This document shows positions 44,498-55,943 of a stretch of DNA of 64,000 bases, piece by piece. How positions within the stretch are numbered: position 1 is the first letter of the stretch; each line of letters starts with the position of its first letter. This stretch comes from Vermamoeba vermiformis (taxonomy: Eukaryota > Tubulinea > Echinamoebida), in the NCBI GenBank assembly GCA_045837725.1, contig JBEWZL010000156.1, forward strand, positions 82,496-146,495, read 5' to 3'. The notes beneath the pieces were generated by a model. That model did no database searches. It was not told where the DNA came from and was given only the letters and a program-made list of their open reading frames with translations. A program made the position numbers and the translations under genes.

Positions 44498-47315
44498 ATG
44501 AGTGAAGATATTATATTTAAAAGCAAGTTCCCTAGCTTAGATATTAGCGAGTCAAATTTGCCTGAGTACGTCTTGAAGCAGATTAGCTCCTACGGCTCAA
44601 AGAAGGCGCTTATCGACGGACAGACCGGAGAATCTCTTACGTTCGATGAAATTGCGTCTTACATTAGAAAGGCAAGTATATTTTATAATATAGGCACGAT
44701 TTATTGACGATATTTATTCAAAACTTCAAGTATGAAAGATCCCGCATCTGTGCTGTTTTATAATATGTCAATAGCATTAATATATTTAGCACGATTTTAT
44801 TAACGTGTTTTTGATTAATTGATATTAAGATATGCCAAGTTAACTAAGCGCCACCTCGGATCTTTAAATATCCCAAATGTGTTTTGATTACATTTGGCTC
44901 TAATTATTATTTAATATTATTAGGTAGCTAGAGGCTTATTAGACACTGGCTTTAAGAAAGGAGAAGTGTTCTGTATCTTTTGCCCGAACAACATTTACTA
45001 CCCGGTACGTTATCATTTATTATACTGTTATTTCCAATATAACTAATTATTTATTAATATTATTATTTCTTTAGGTCGTTTTCCATGGCGTAAGTCACTA
45101 ATGTGATTTGTTTATCGATATTTTCGTTAGAGCTAAAAATCTTAATAATTTTCTTTGCCGTTTTAGGTCTTATTAGCCGGTAAGTTTATAAATACCATAG
45201 CGTTAATCCAAATTTGATTTTGGGTCTGGGACTCTTCCGTGGTCCCATTTGAACGGGACACGGAGCTCAGCACAATTTTTTTTCGAGTCTCATCCTAACC
45301 TGATCTATTTTTAGGCGGCATTGTTACAACAGCCAATCCGTTATACACTGCGGAAGAACTCGAGCATCAATTGACCGATTCTGGTGCTAAATATATGCTC
45401 ACTATTCCTTTGTTCGTTGACAAAGCTCGTGAAGCGATGAAAAATGCCAAATTGGACGAGAACAATTTATACTCGCTTGGCGATGTTGCAAATGCCAAGC
45501 CATTATTATCATTAGTATTGAATGATGGAGAGGTACGTACAATAACAAAAAAGAATTTGCTTGTAACGAAATTTCACTGGTTTTTTTCGGCAACTTAAAA
45601 CGCTTGCCGCCTAAATGGTTACTAATTCGAGCATAATAATGTATTGTTCATATTTGATCTATTTTTATCACCGTAACACTTTGCGTGTAAATATGGTAAG
45701 TTTTTGGATCTGTGTTGGATCTGATGTTTTGAACGGATCAGGTACCAGCCCTAGACGTCAATATCAAACAAGATGTAGCAGTTTTGCCGTATTCGAGTGG
45801 CACAACAGGTCTGCCGAAAGGCGTGTGTCTCAGTCACTACAACTTGGTGGCAAACTTGCAACAATTCAAGCCTCTCGAGAGCACGCATTTCAAGCCTGAT
45901 GAAGTCCTAGTAGGCGTTTTGCCTTTCTTTCATATTTACGTAAGTTAATATCTATCTTATACAATATTTTATCATATTTCTATGCTATTAAAAAGTGGTA
46001 TTTTGAAAATTTCGCGCAACTCTGATCTGGATCTGCGATGTCTATCGTTGGCCCAAATTTTCCTAAGCAATTTTATACTATAGGGAATGGTTGCCGTATT
46101 AAATTTGGGCTTAATTAGCGGAGTAACGACAGTCGTCATGTCTCGGTTTGACATGGAAAAATTCTTGCAATTAGTGCAACAATACAAAATATCTTGGGCA
46201 CATTTAGTACCGCCTATTGTACTCGGATTAGCCAAGCACCCTATTGTCGCTAAATATGACATTTCGTCGTTACGATCAATTGTTTCCGCTGCCGCTCCGT
46301 TAGGCAAACAACTTCAAGAAGAATTGAGTCAAAAACTTAATATTCCCGTAAGCTCCTATTATTAATTAGTCCTTATTAGTAAAATTTTTGTTTTAACGAC
46401 CTTTTTTTTTGAGCAGATCCGTCAAGGTTATGGCATGACAGAACTTAGTCCAGTGACTCATATCGTACCAATTAACGCTATGAGGTAAGTAGCCGTCATT
46501 CTTAGTTACAAAATGATATTTAATAGCCTTTTGCAGATTTGGATCGTGTGGTCTATTGGTGCCAAACTGCGAGGTCAAAATTATCGATGTTGACACAAAT
46601 CAATCAGTCGGAGTTGGAAAGCGTAAGAATTGCATTTGTATTAAAAATAGTTGCAAATATTAATCATGCATTTGTAGCTGGTGAAATTTGCATTCGTGGA
46701 CCGAATGTGATGCTCGGTTATTTGAACAATCAAAAAGCGACAGAAGACACGATAGACAAAGACGGATTTGTGCATACGGGTGACATTGGCATGGTCGATG
46801 AAGACGGATACTATTACATTGTTGATCGATTGAAGGAACTAATCAAGTACAACGGATATCAAGTGCCACCCGCTGAACTCGAAGCACTTTTGATCACTCA
46901 CGACGCAATTGCTGACGCCGCCGTTATCGGTGTTCCAGACGAAGAGGCAGGCACGTATTATATAATTAATATGAGACATTTGGGTCCATTTCTAATTACA
47001 CCACAATCCCTCAAAGTGTCACCTTGACACGTGTCAACTTCATTTTTTCACGGTTTTTTCTTCTCGAAAGATATTTTGGACCGTGATACAAGTATGCTAA
47101 ACTATTCATATTTAATAGGAGAACTACCAAAGGGTTATGTAGTGCTGAAGCCCGGTAAGACCGTCACGGCAGAAGAGTTGTCTAAATGGCTCGAACAACA
47201 CATCGCACCGTACAAGAAGTTGCGCGGTGGCATTGAATTTGTTGACAGCATTCCCAAATCAGCTTCGGGCAAAATCTTGCGAAGATTATTGAAGGAGAAA
47301 TTGCTCAAGAAATAA
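44498..47315 (+). CDS. 4-coumarate-CoA ligase-like acyl-CoA synthetase
   Basis: A 528-residue ANL-superfamily enzyme (carboxylate + ATP + CoA to acyl-CoA). Exons are 44498-44671, 44924-45004, 45075-45089, 45167-45179, 45315-45532, 45742-45939, 46084-46347, 46417-46484, 46537-46622, 46678-46950 and 47119-47315. Motifs are the AMP-binding loop [54 protein letters not shown] and the catalytic-lysine [11 protein letters not shown]. It is closest in layout to plant 4CL and luciferase-like enzymes. The C-terminus is LLKK, not an SKL-type peroxisome signal. Two consecutive microexons encode VVFHG and VLLA. Introns 1 and 10 use GC donors, and intron 10 holds a TGACACGTGTCA palindrome. Substrate cannot be read from sequence. 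Confidence 0.92.
44672..44923 (+). other. GC-AG intron 1 of the acyl-CoA ligase
   Basis: Donor GCAAGT follows AGAAAG; the acceptor is TTAG before GTAGCTAGAGG. Phase 0 joins SYIRK to VARGLLD as in the enzyme family. At 252 bp it is one of the longer introns. Confidence 0.75.
45075..45179 (+). other. Two consecutive microexons, 15 and 13 bases
   Basis: Exons 45075-45089 (VVFHG) and 45167-45179 (VLLA plus one base) are separated by a 77-bp intron. Together they supply the conserved helix between IYYP and GGIVTTANP of 4CL-type enzymes. Both have full GT-AG borders, and phase closes only if both are used. Confidence 0.85.
46951..47118 (+). other. GC-AG intron 10 of the acyl-CoA ligase
   Basis: Donor GCACGT follows the G that begins the glycine codon of EEAGELPKGY; the acceptor is AATAG. 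No GT donor nearby keeps phase. Confidence 0.65.
47025..47036. promoter_or_regulatory. TGACACGTGTCA palindrome 3, acyl-CoA ligase intron 10
   Basis: A perfect 12-bp palindrome, 14 bp with flanks (TTGACACGTGTCAA at 47024-47037), within the GC-AG intron. Confidence 0.5.
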
Positions 47316-47528
47316 TAGGTACGGCAGCATTCATGATGTTAGCGTAGACTTACTGTACTTTCTATTCCGTTGTAATCATAATAAAAATGCAAATGTGACC
47401 TCTTCTTTTCTTGCGTAGAGCTGCTGTGTGAGTTCACCAAGATCCGATCACAATTTTCGTATCAAAAAAATTTGACCGTTGTTGTTCCATTTGACAGCTT
47501 CATCACCAATAATAGAACTACTAATAAT

Positions 47529-47780
47529 ATGTCAACGTTTCCTATCAAAACGGTTGCATTAATCAGCGCTGTAGCCTTCGCAGCAAATCTACCGCTGGGC
47601 GCGCTTCGAGCAGATGTGGACAAATTCTCTCCAAGCTGGTTCATTTATGTCCACGCATCAGTGCCATTAATTATATACTTAAGAAAAAGATACAACGTAC
47701 CTAGAACGGCAGTCCCAATAAATATCGCATCTGCAGTCGTTGGACAGTTACTTGGCGGTAAATTAATATTAAAAAATTAA
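47529..47780 (+). CDS. 83-residue two-span membrane protein
   Basis: A single-exon small protein. Its first half is a hydrophobic segment (VALISAVAFAANLPLGAL), then DKFSPSWFIYVHASVPLIIYLRKRYNVP and AVPINIASAVVGQLLGG. Two to three short membrane helices are separated by basic residues. The layout of LPLG, a KFS-W-F motif, an H-x-(S/L)-V-P-x-I helix and a terminal GQLLGG resembles small uncharacterised bacterial inner-membrane proteins, a resemblance recalled rather than searched. No intron and a small size would fit a transferred gene. The ATG at 47529 is the first Met in frame. Confidence 0.65.
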   Translation: MSTFPIKTVALISAVAFAANLPLGALRADVDKFSPSWFIYVHASVPLIIYLRKRYNVPRTAVPINIASAVVGQLLGGKLILKN

Positions 47781-48094
47781 TACAATAATTGCAAAATTAT
47801 CAAGATAATGTACATAGCAAATAAATTGAAAATGATAGGCGCGAAGCCAAAAAAAATTAATTGACCTAGCTTTATGCACTTGTAGCTTTGCTTATTTTTT
47901 GTGATAAATACACAACAAGTCCCATGTTAAATAAGCCACGTGTTGTTGACGTTAACGAGCCAAAAAGTTCGCTCAAAATAATTACCAAACTTTTCTCAAC
48001 CCAAAACAATTTAATTGGTGGCACTCGTCGGTCATTTTATAGCTTGTAAATAGTAGTCGCAACAGTACCTTAACTATTATTTGTAAATAGCATC
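47781..48094. other. Intergenic, nothing recognised
   Basis: 3' end of the 83-residue gene and promoter of the kelch gene. No further signal. Confidence 0.45.
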
Positions 48095-49649
48095 ATGGAG
48101 CACAACACTGAAACTTTATCCATTAAATTCTCGCATCTGTACGCAGCAGATCCAACCCCAACTCCCCGTCAGGGCCATGTAGCCACTATATATGATGATC
48201 ACTATTACGTATTTGGAGGTAAGTTGTAAATATCTTGTCAATGTTGAATTCTTGTAATTAATTCGCTTTTTACTTGAAATGTTTTCAATTTTGATTTATT
48301 TTAATTATAACCTGCGCTATTAAACCTTAGAATTGTCTTTCTATTATTTAACTATAGTTTTAATAGCATCATAATAAACTGATTCGTTTGAAAAAATATT
48401 TGACGGATGTAATTTTCAGGTCGAATTGTCGGCAAAGGACGCGTCTACACGAACGATCTTTGGCGATTTTCACTGAAAAATTATGTCTGGGAGAAAATTA
48501 ATGCCAAGAATGAACCTTCAGCACGACACAATCATACTGGCGTTCAATACAATAACAAGTGGATTATTTTCAGCGGTCAAGATGCAACAGGTATAATATC
48601 AATACTTCTATATTTGACATCATATAGATGTAATATTAATCGAATATCAATAGCGAAATTGAATGACGTGTGGGAGCTGGATCTGACGAAAAATGAATGG
48701 AAACAGATCAAGGCGCCTTCAGCGGCAAAGGATGTCCCAACACCTCGACACGCCGGTGTTAGTGTATTATTTAAGAACTATATGGTCGTACATGGTGGTT
48801 GCGATGATAAAACGTAAGTGGATCCGATCCATTTTTTCACAGTTCGGTAGCTGATATTTTTTAATACCACAGCGTATACCAAAATGATATTTGGGCGTTA
48901 AATTTGGATACTTATGAATGGGAATTATGGTACCATCAACCTAAAGCAAAGCCCATTGGCCGAAGTTGGCATGCAGCAGTTGTGTTAGAAAATCGAATGA
49001 TTATTTCTGGCGGGTACTGGTGGGACGGACATAACGAGCATTATTGCGGAGATTTCTGGGAATTTCATTTTGATCGTCGTGAATGGAACGAATTGTTTTT
49101 TAGCACGCCAATGAACGAACTGCCGCACGCCAGAAACCGTCAAAGTGTCATCATGTCACAAGGTACGTGTCAAACTCAAACCTTTAACCTCACCTGAATA
49201 TATACTTGTTAAATCCATATTGGCAAGCCTCGTATTATTTTAGCACAAAAAAATACGTTCAAATTTTATCACGTCCAAAAAATGTAGCTTGAAATTCTAT
49301 TTTTTTGGTCAAAAAATGATAAAATATCATTAATTTTTATATGTTAGATAATGAAGGCAGACCAATGATGTTGTTTATGTACGGCAACTGGTACAGCACG
49401 AAAACACACAAAGATCTATTCTTCGATGACGTACAAGTGATGATCTATGACAAAAAAGCATCAAATTGGACCGTATTAACTACAAATAACAATAATACGA
49501 AGGTGAAAATTACTGGAAAAAAGCCGATTGGTCGTGGCCATCAAACAGTTCTCGCGTACAACAACAAACAATTGTTTTTCTTTGGCGGTGAAGCGCATCG
49601 AAAGAGATACAATGACATGTACTTAATTGAATTAGATTTCCTAAAATAG
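48095..49649 (+). CDS. Kelch-repeat beta-propeller protein
   Basis: A 348-residue protein made almost entirely of kelch repeats. Exons are 48095-48218, 48420-48590, 48654-48813, 48873-49162 and 49348-49649. Typical repeat signatures recur: PRQGHVATIYDDHYYVFGG, NDLWRF...W, ARHNHTGVQYNNKWIIFSG, NDVWELDLTKNEW, PRHAGVSVLF, GRSWHAAVVLENRMIISGG, and the last GRGHQTVLAYNNKQLFFFGG. Six blades can be counted, enough for a closed propeller. No BTB, F-box or membrane part is attached, so it is probably a cytosolic scaffold. Partner unknown. Confidence 0.88.
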
Positions 49650-49862
49650 AAATCGCGCGAAATTCTTGCAAAGTTACGTAACCTTTTTTGGATGTACGAA
49701 TGAAAAAATCGGGCGATCCGGTTGTCAATAATAAAATTTACATTATTTTATTAACAGCTTTATAATATAACAATAATAATTAACTAATAAATAAAACATT
49801 AATTTCTGGCGCGATGATTTTCAGTGAACGAATCTTTCAGTGAAACAACACGATTGCCTTTT

Positions 49863-50983
49863 CTATTTGTTAATGCGTTCCATGCTGAAAGCTAATTGCA
49901 CTTCACCAGTGGCCTTATCAGACTTTTCACTTTTCTTCAACACGAACCACTCTTCTTGTTCTTTTTCATCGACGTAATCTTTCATCGGGATCTTGCACTC
50001 TCCAATCTTAGAATCCTGCACAAAGATAATGCCCATTAATACTATTGTTATCAAAGTACCGCATAGTGATATTAGTTCGATCATATTGAGCCGCTCAACA
50101 AAAATAAAAATTGCGCATGGCTGGATCCCGACAATTATTCAATTTACTGCGTTAATAAATTAATAAATACATTTCCGCTAAAATAAATAAATAAATAATA
50201 ATCGTGATCTGGTTTGGTAAAACACCAATAAATTGAAAAGATGTCGCGGCAGATCCACGGCCGATTTTCTGGCATTTAGTGCTCTCACCGTATAATATAG
50301 CTTATACTTAAATGTATATTATTATTTTACTTACTAAGAAACCAAGATCGCTGTTCTTAACTTCAACGTGCAAAAAAATATCGTCGAATTTGTCTTTGGG
50401 CAAATATTCGCTAATCAAATATTAAAATTAATACCAATATTATATTATAACAACAATTAGTATTAGTATAATAGCATTGATTTCTTCTTACAATTCAAAT
50501 GTCTCGTTCCATGACGGAGAAGTATCTTTTTTAATAACTGCTGTTTCTCGCACTCGACCGTCCAAATTAATGATTACTTTAGTATTGGGTTTTCCTAAAA
50601 TAGTAATATATTTAGCATCATGTCTTGCGAATTTTATTCCAGAAGAAAGCAGATCCAGAAAAAATCTCAAAAAATCTCGCTTCAAATTTTAAAATACAAT
50701 TTGTCATCGCGTATTATGATATGCAATATATAATTGCTTATATTCGCAAACGACAGCAACTTATTAGTGAATATTACAAAAATTATTTCTGAATATTTTG
50801 TATTGTTATTTACCAGGTAATCCACTCTTCTTGAGATCCTTAGCACCAAGAACTAAATTAATATTATGTTAGAATTCTGGGACTGTTAATTCGAATAATC
50901 AGACGCAGAATCAAAGTTTTCCACCGCATCTAAAAAATCTGGTTATAATGCTCACCTCTGATCTTAATAATCTGCTTAGACAT
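49863..50983 (-). CDS. Small single-C2-domain protein
   Basis: A protein of about 132 residues that consists of one C2 domain. Exons from the 5' end are 50956-50983, 50814-50852, 50492-50594, about 50335-50410 and 49863-50015. The chain reads LVLGAKDLKKSGLPGKPNTKVII, then TSPSWNETFEF, HVEVKNSDLG, IGECKIP and WFVLKKSEKS, the standard order of C2 strands. The calcium loops are poor in aspartate (a Pro/Lys replaces the usual D-x-x-G-x-S/D), so calcium-independent membrane or protein binding is more likely. It matches the one-domain C2 proteins common in plants and protists. The short first exon (28 bp) is the weakest part. Confidence 0.8.
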
Positions 50984-51277
50984 TTTTCTGTGTCGTTATG
51001 TGCTCTTATTATAAAATTAAACTTTAAAACCGTCCAGAATCAAGCTGCCAAAAAAATCTTCCAAGCGCCACAAAAAGTTGAAAATTCATGAACCACCGTG
51101 ATTTTGCAAAATCAACAGCAGTACCACATTTGAACGTATTACAAGATACTTACTGCATTGTATATCTTGCTTTTGTAATCGGATCCGCTCCAAAAAACTC
51201 TCAGAGTAATTTCGAATAGCAATTTTATTCCTTTTCTACTATAGTGATCTATTTTAAGCACAACGACAGCAAAATTT
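50984..51277. other. Intergenic, nothing recognised
   Basis: Promoter of the C2 gene and 3' end of the nucleoside hydrolase gene, both minus strand. No other signal. Confidence 0.45.
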
Positions 51278-53008
51278 TTATTGCAAAGTTTTAACGACAT
51301 CATCGACCCACATCTGATAGTTGTCCCAATTCATCGCTTGCGAGACTAGTGTGCTATTAGCATAGCCTTGCTTGACTATATTAGTATAGCCCTTATCAGT
51401 AACAGTGGTCCATTTAGGGAAAAACGCCATTGGAGTGCCGTTCGGATTTGAACCGAAAAGCAACGGGACAAAACTAGCGGTGACCAGATCGTGCAATGTT
51501 GAAGAGATATTGGCTGGATTAATAGGCAATATACCAGAGGTAGGTCCCCAATCGCAGTTTGTGAACCAATAACGGAAATTCTCCATCAAAACTTGCGTCA
51601 TCTGCGAACTTGAATTCAGCAACTTTTGATAAGACATGCCTCCTATTTGCGCCTATTATATATTTAAGTTAGATATATCATACATATAATATTTTAAGCG
51701 TTAAATATGAATTTGTAGGTGATTTCTGTTGTTGATTGAAAAGTTGTTGGATCGCGTCTTACCCAAGCTGTCAAATCAAGTGGCGCGTTCACAAAGTTAA
51801 GCCATTGCGTAGAATACAACAACTGTGCCGCCTTAATGTCGTCTACGATATTGTACTCTACAAAAAATTATAATTAGTCCAGAAATCATTGCATAAAGTA
51901 CGCGGATCTGCTTCCAAACAATTCGCTAGATCTCAGCACCCAAATATCGTGCGATATTACTGCCTTAAGAACTGATTAATATGTGCCCCCCATGTACTTA
52001 CCAGGTACTGCTGGCGCCTTGCCGTTATAACCGGTAAAAAAACTTCCGCCCATTGACGCGATGTAAACTTGAGTGTTGAGCATTGGATATTGAGACAACG
52101 CAGCGGGCAAATTACTAAATATGGTAAAATGATTACATTAATAAAGTACATTATTTAAGAAACAACTTACGAAGCAGGCGCAATTTCAACGAGTACGACT
52201 GGATCGAGCGATTCTTGAATTATTTCGACCATTCTTCCAACACCTGTTACGTTATATTAGCTATTATACTGATTAAATATATTGTCTTGCAAAATGAGGC
52301 GTACCATCTTGATAATACGGGCCAGGATAAGTTGACAGATCGAACGACTCAGCCCACGGGTACAAAGCTCCATAATCTACGAATATATGCATAAATTAAC
52401 AAAGAGCAAGCAACACCAATATTTAAATATGCTTACCAGGCCCTGTCTTATTGTCTTGTTGCACGCCTAAGCCGATCGGTACGTCCGTCCTTCCAGACTC
52501 ATACAAGAACTTGGCAAGGACTTTCGTTCGTGCCAATGTGTTGTGTGTCTCAGTTAATATTAATTTTACATCGACCTAAAGCTAGAATCGTTAGTACGAA
52601 GGCAACTCGAGATGTACAAAGAAATAGGTTTCCAACGCATAAAGGCTTATTAACGCTGTAACTACCTATATATTATTTATGATATTTATAATGTCGATTC
52701 ATGATTAAGAGAAGGATAAAATGCAGCCGTTATTGCTTTAATTGAGATATTAATATTTAATTGCATCCAAAATTTAATTAATTGCTGAGATAATTTAGGC
52801 AAACCAAACATACCTCAGGTCTATTTAATAAATAAGCAATAGCCCATGAGTCATCCATATCAGTTCCAATGTCCGTGTCAATAATTACAGAGATCTTCGA
52901 GTTCTGATTATTTACGCGCTTAGTTCTCGCATTATCTTGTTGACTATATACAAATAATATACACAATATAATAGATATTAATATACAAGATGAAGAAGAG
53001 TGCTTCAT
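51278..53008 (-). CDS. Secreted inosine-uridine nucleoside hydrolase family protein
   Basis: A 353-residue protein that should hydrolyse the N-glycosidic bond of ribonucleosides. Exons from the 5' end are 52814-53008, 52437-52575, 52305-52376, 52171-52243, 52002-52114, 51763-51857 and 51278-51652. A signal peptide or anchor (ILISIILCILFVYS) precedes the calcium-binding signature DTDIGTDMDDSWAIAYLL, the family hallmark DTDxxxDD. Later parts agree with the fold: ALSQYPMLNTQVYIASMGGSF, EYNIVDDIKAAQLL. The start at 53008 is the first Met that gives a signal sequence. Location suggests scavenging of external nucleosides, as in other phagotrophic protists. The histidine usually near residue 240 is not obvious. 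Confidence 0.88.
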
Positions 53009-53441
53009 TCTATTGCACCTTACTCGAGCAAGAAATTTTACCGTTTTTTTCAGTAGCAACAAAAAACCTCAAAATCATAACTGAGCAGCACAATCAATGT
53101 GAGAGCTTTATTATTTATTTGTGGATTATCATGTCTGTTAAACAGCGCTTACCATGATAAAGCTCGGAAGGGGTCTGGAGCCGATGAGATGCAGCCTTCA
53201 GCTAGCTAAAAATTATACGTAGAGCGGCAAATATAATTCCCAGTGTGGCAATAACACGTGCATATTTGGAAAAATATTGAGGAAAATGCGTTAGAAGTCA
53301 GAAGATTATGAAAAATACGTCAAATCCAAAAAAATATCTTGGAGTCAGGATACAGTGGTCACGTTGATGGCCCAACAAGATTGCTTCAAAATTATTCCAA
53401 CTATTATACTTTTGAAACGAAACAACAAACAATCAACCAAG
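53009..53441. promoter_or_regulatory. Divergent promoter region
   Basis: 433 bp between the nucleoside hydrolase (minus) and the mitochondrial-type protein (plus). No gene or repeat is recognised. Confidence 0.45.
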
Positions 53442-53759
53442 ATGAGTTTGCTAAATCAAACACGAAGATCGTTCGTTAAATTGCTGTCTGCTAGTTCGAC
53501 AACTACGCGCAACGTTACAGCCCCAACCTCACTATTTGCACAACGTCGCGCTTACGGCATTACCGCGCCTGGTGGCGACATCCCGAAAGATTCATCTCCA
53601 CTCAAAGCCAAAGAGCCACCATATGCCAAAGAACGAAGAGAACTTGAAGAAAATGAACAAATAATGCGCGAAAAGAAGCTTCGGGAAATGAAGACTGGTC
53701 CTATTAAGCCTGCAGCAAAGGAAAAGCGAGATGACCGTCCAAAACCCGCTTCCGTTTAA
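53442..53759 (+). CDS. 105-residue mitochondrial-type charged protein
   Basis: A single-exon protein. The first 40 residues lack acidic residues and are rich in Arg, Ser and Leu (SLLNQTRRSFVKLLSASSTTTRNV), as in a mitochondrial targeting peptide. After AYGITAPGGDIP comes a highly charged helix (YAKERRELEENEQIMREKKLREMK) and a Lys/Pro tail. The layout is like small matrix regulators such as ATPase inhibitor IF1, but the IF1 core motif is not recognisable, so no name is given. Confidence 0.65.
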   Translation: MSLLNQTRRSFVKLLSASSTTTRNVTAPTSLFAQRRAYGITAPGGDIPKDSSPLKAKEPPYAKERRELEENEQIMREKKLREMKTGPIKPAAKEKRDDRPKPASV

Positions 53760-54137
53760 TGAAGCTAAGAGCTCGTACGGTAACGCATTATAATCACATA
53801 TCTATGCTTAGGTATAAATAAATAACAAATTTATCTCTTTTTTGGCAAATTCAAGAGGCAACATTGGTCCCGGAGAAGTTCCGTGGTGTACAGAGGCAGT
53901 GCACACAACAAATACGTAGACAGGGTTATTGAGGTGCTGCTATAGATATGCAATTATATGGCGATCTTTGTCATGAACTTGCGCAACAGATTTAAGATTC
54001 TCGCGGTATTTTAATGGATTTCGATCGGCTAATTTCGGAAAGTAAAAGTGCAATCACCACACGTCAAATTTTTTACTCGCGGTATTAGTGCGCAATTGCA
54101 TAACGGCCTTCGACACCACAAATCTAAACAAATCAAA
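53760..54137. other. Intergenic, nothing recognised
   Basis: 378 bp before the four-span membrane protein gene. No coding signal. Confidence 0.45.
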
Positions 54138-55255
54138 ATGGATGCAGGCACGTCGACCACAGATTCGGAATACAATCCCTCACCAGTACTTCGAACTTCT
54201 AGAATAATGCTGTCTTTATTATTGGTACGGTGTATAATAGTAATTGATACAATAGCTTGCTAATGTGGTTCATTCTAGCTGGTGGAAATACTATTGATAC
54301 CATCCGCGATCCTAATCTTCGATCTGCATCCCTCTTTAACGCTGATTTTAGTATTAGAGTATTCTATGACACTAGCATGCTTTACGTAAGTGATATAGCA
54401 CTTCCGTATTGTCTAGTTGCGGCAATTAATACTAATCTGTCAACAGATCTGCCGCTGAAACGAAGCTGAAACAGTTAAAATTCGTATCCTTATCACTTAA
54501 TATATGTTTAAACGAATAAGGTAGCAAACATTCGGGTAATTTTCTTAACTATACCAACAGAGCATCCAAATGAAACTTATCGCAGTGATTCTCACTCATA
54601 TTGCCGCGATAATGTATCTATGTTATATGTAAGTTCATATTCACACAGCAGAAGGCTGATCAAGCAGTTTTATGATTACTTTTGGGTGTGGCGCATCCGC
54701 AATAATTAGAAACGCTTAAAAATCACAAGCAAGGAGGCGTAATGCGTATTAAATCAATTGATGTCGCATAATACGCACCTTAGTAATATATGATACGTGC
54801 CTACGCGAATATAATAGCTTTCCAACACTAACCTACGTTTTTTTTAGAACGCCTCACTCGACACTCGAGATCTTTGTTGCAAGCATTCAAGCAAGAGTTA
54901 TTCACGTTAAATTATCAGAGTTGATCATATACACGGTATATTTCGCTCTGAAAGTCGTTACAATTGCCACCGTATCGAGATCCATCTCTTCTATCAAAAG
55001 AGGTACGTAGCCTTCAAAGTGATTATACTTGCCATGATCCCAGTATTGAGATACTCTATGAAAGGTTCATATACTAGTAGCGAAAGCAATGCGGATGAAG
55101 AGCAACAAACGGAAAAACTCCCGATGTATTTTGAACCGATGCAGCAAATGCAGTCAGCGCCAGCAGCGCCGGTGTGGCATGTCGTAGTACCGTATCAACA
55201 CTCTATGGCTGTACAATATGTATATAGCAACTATGCGGATACCAACTGGATGTAA
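54138..55255 (+). CDS. Four-span membrane protein with cytosolic tail
   Basis: A 201-residue protein. Exons are 54138-54224, 54279-54385, 54563-54628, 54848-55002 and 55065-55255. Four hydrophobic segments are seen: IMLSLLLLVEILLIPSAIL, SLTLILVLEYSMTLACF, MKLIAVILTHIAAIMYLCY and LIIYTVYFALKVVTIATV. The C-terminal tail of about 65 residues is acidic, then Met/Gln/Pro-rich and tyrosine-containing, probably cytosolic. The small tetraspan layout recalls MARVEL or tetraspanin proteins, but the cysteine signatures of tetraspanins are lacking. Five exons in phase support the model. Confidence 0.65.
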
Positions 55256-55943
55256 ATAAAACTGTTTTGATTTTCGAAGTAAAGCTAAACCCAGATCAGC
55301 TCATCCTTTTACCTGCCTAATACTCGTTTGATCAACAAGTAATGCATAAGTACGGAGTTCAATTGATTTGTGAGCGTTTAACGTAAAGCATGGAAAAAAG
55401 CATTTACAATGTAATTTTTTGTTGATTTGGTGACATTTCGAGACATTACAAATTGAAACACGATGATCAAAGCACTCCTCTGCAACCTTGATTGCAATGT
55501 ACTATACTTTACTAGATGTCTCCAGAACTTGATGTGCTTTTTGGCGTAGCAACGGAGCCGAACGTTGTAAATCCATAATTATACCCGGGAATTTTCCCAA
55601 CCGATGAACTGTGTAACTCCAAGCAGAATTTTTTTGTTTTTAAATGAGTATTAGTCATTGATGTCGTTTCGGAGTTGTTTGTTTAGGCCCTTTTCTGTTC
55701 TGAACCAACAGTTGGTCGACATTGAGTGAGATTTCTAGAATTGAATCTTATGGATAGTTTCATTGCCTGCAGAGGAAAGCAAAGGTGATCCGGTGCATCG
55801 GCTCTGCCTAAAAATTCTCAGCCGTCCGTCAGAAACTTTTTTCGTTCGTTCTTAAAGGTAGCATCCATACCTCAACTTGTATTGTATTTTAGAATTTTTA
55901 TTGATTATAGTATCCATATTCAACTTATAGCAACTTGTAAACA
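55256..55943. other. Intergenic, nothing recognised
   Basis: 688 bp without open frames of interest, repeats or RNA genes that I can identify. Confidence 0.45.
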
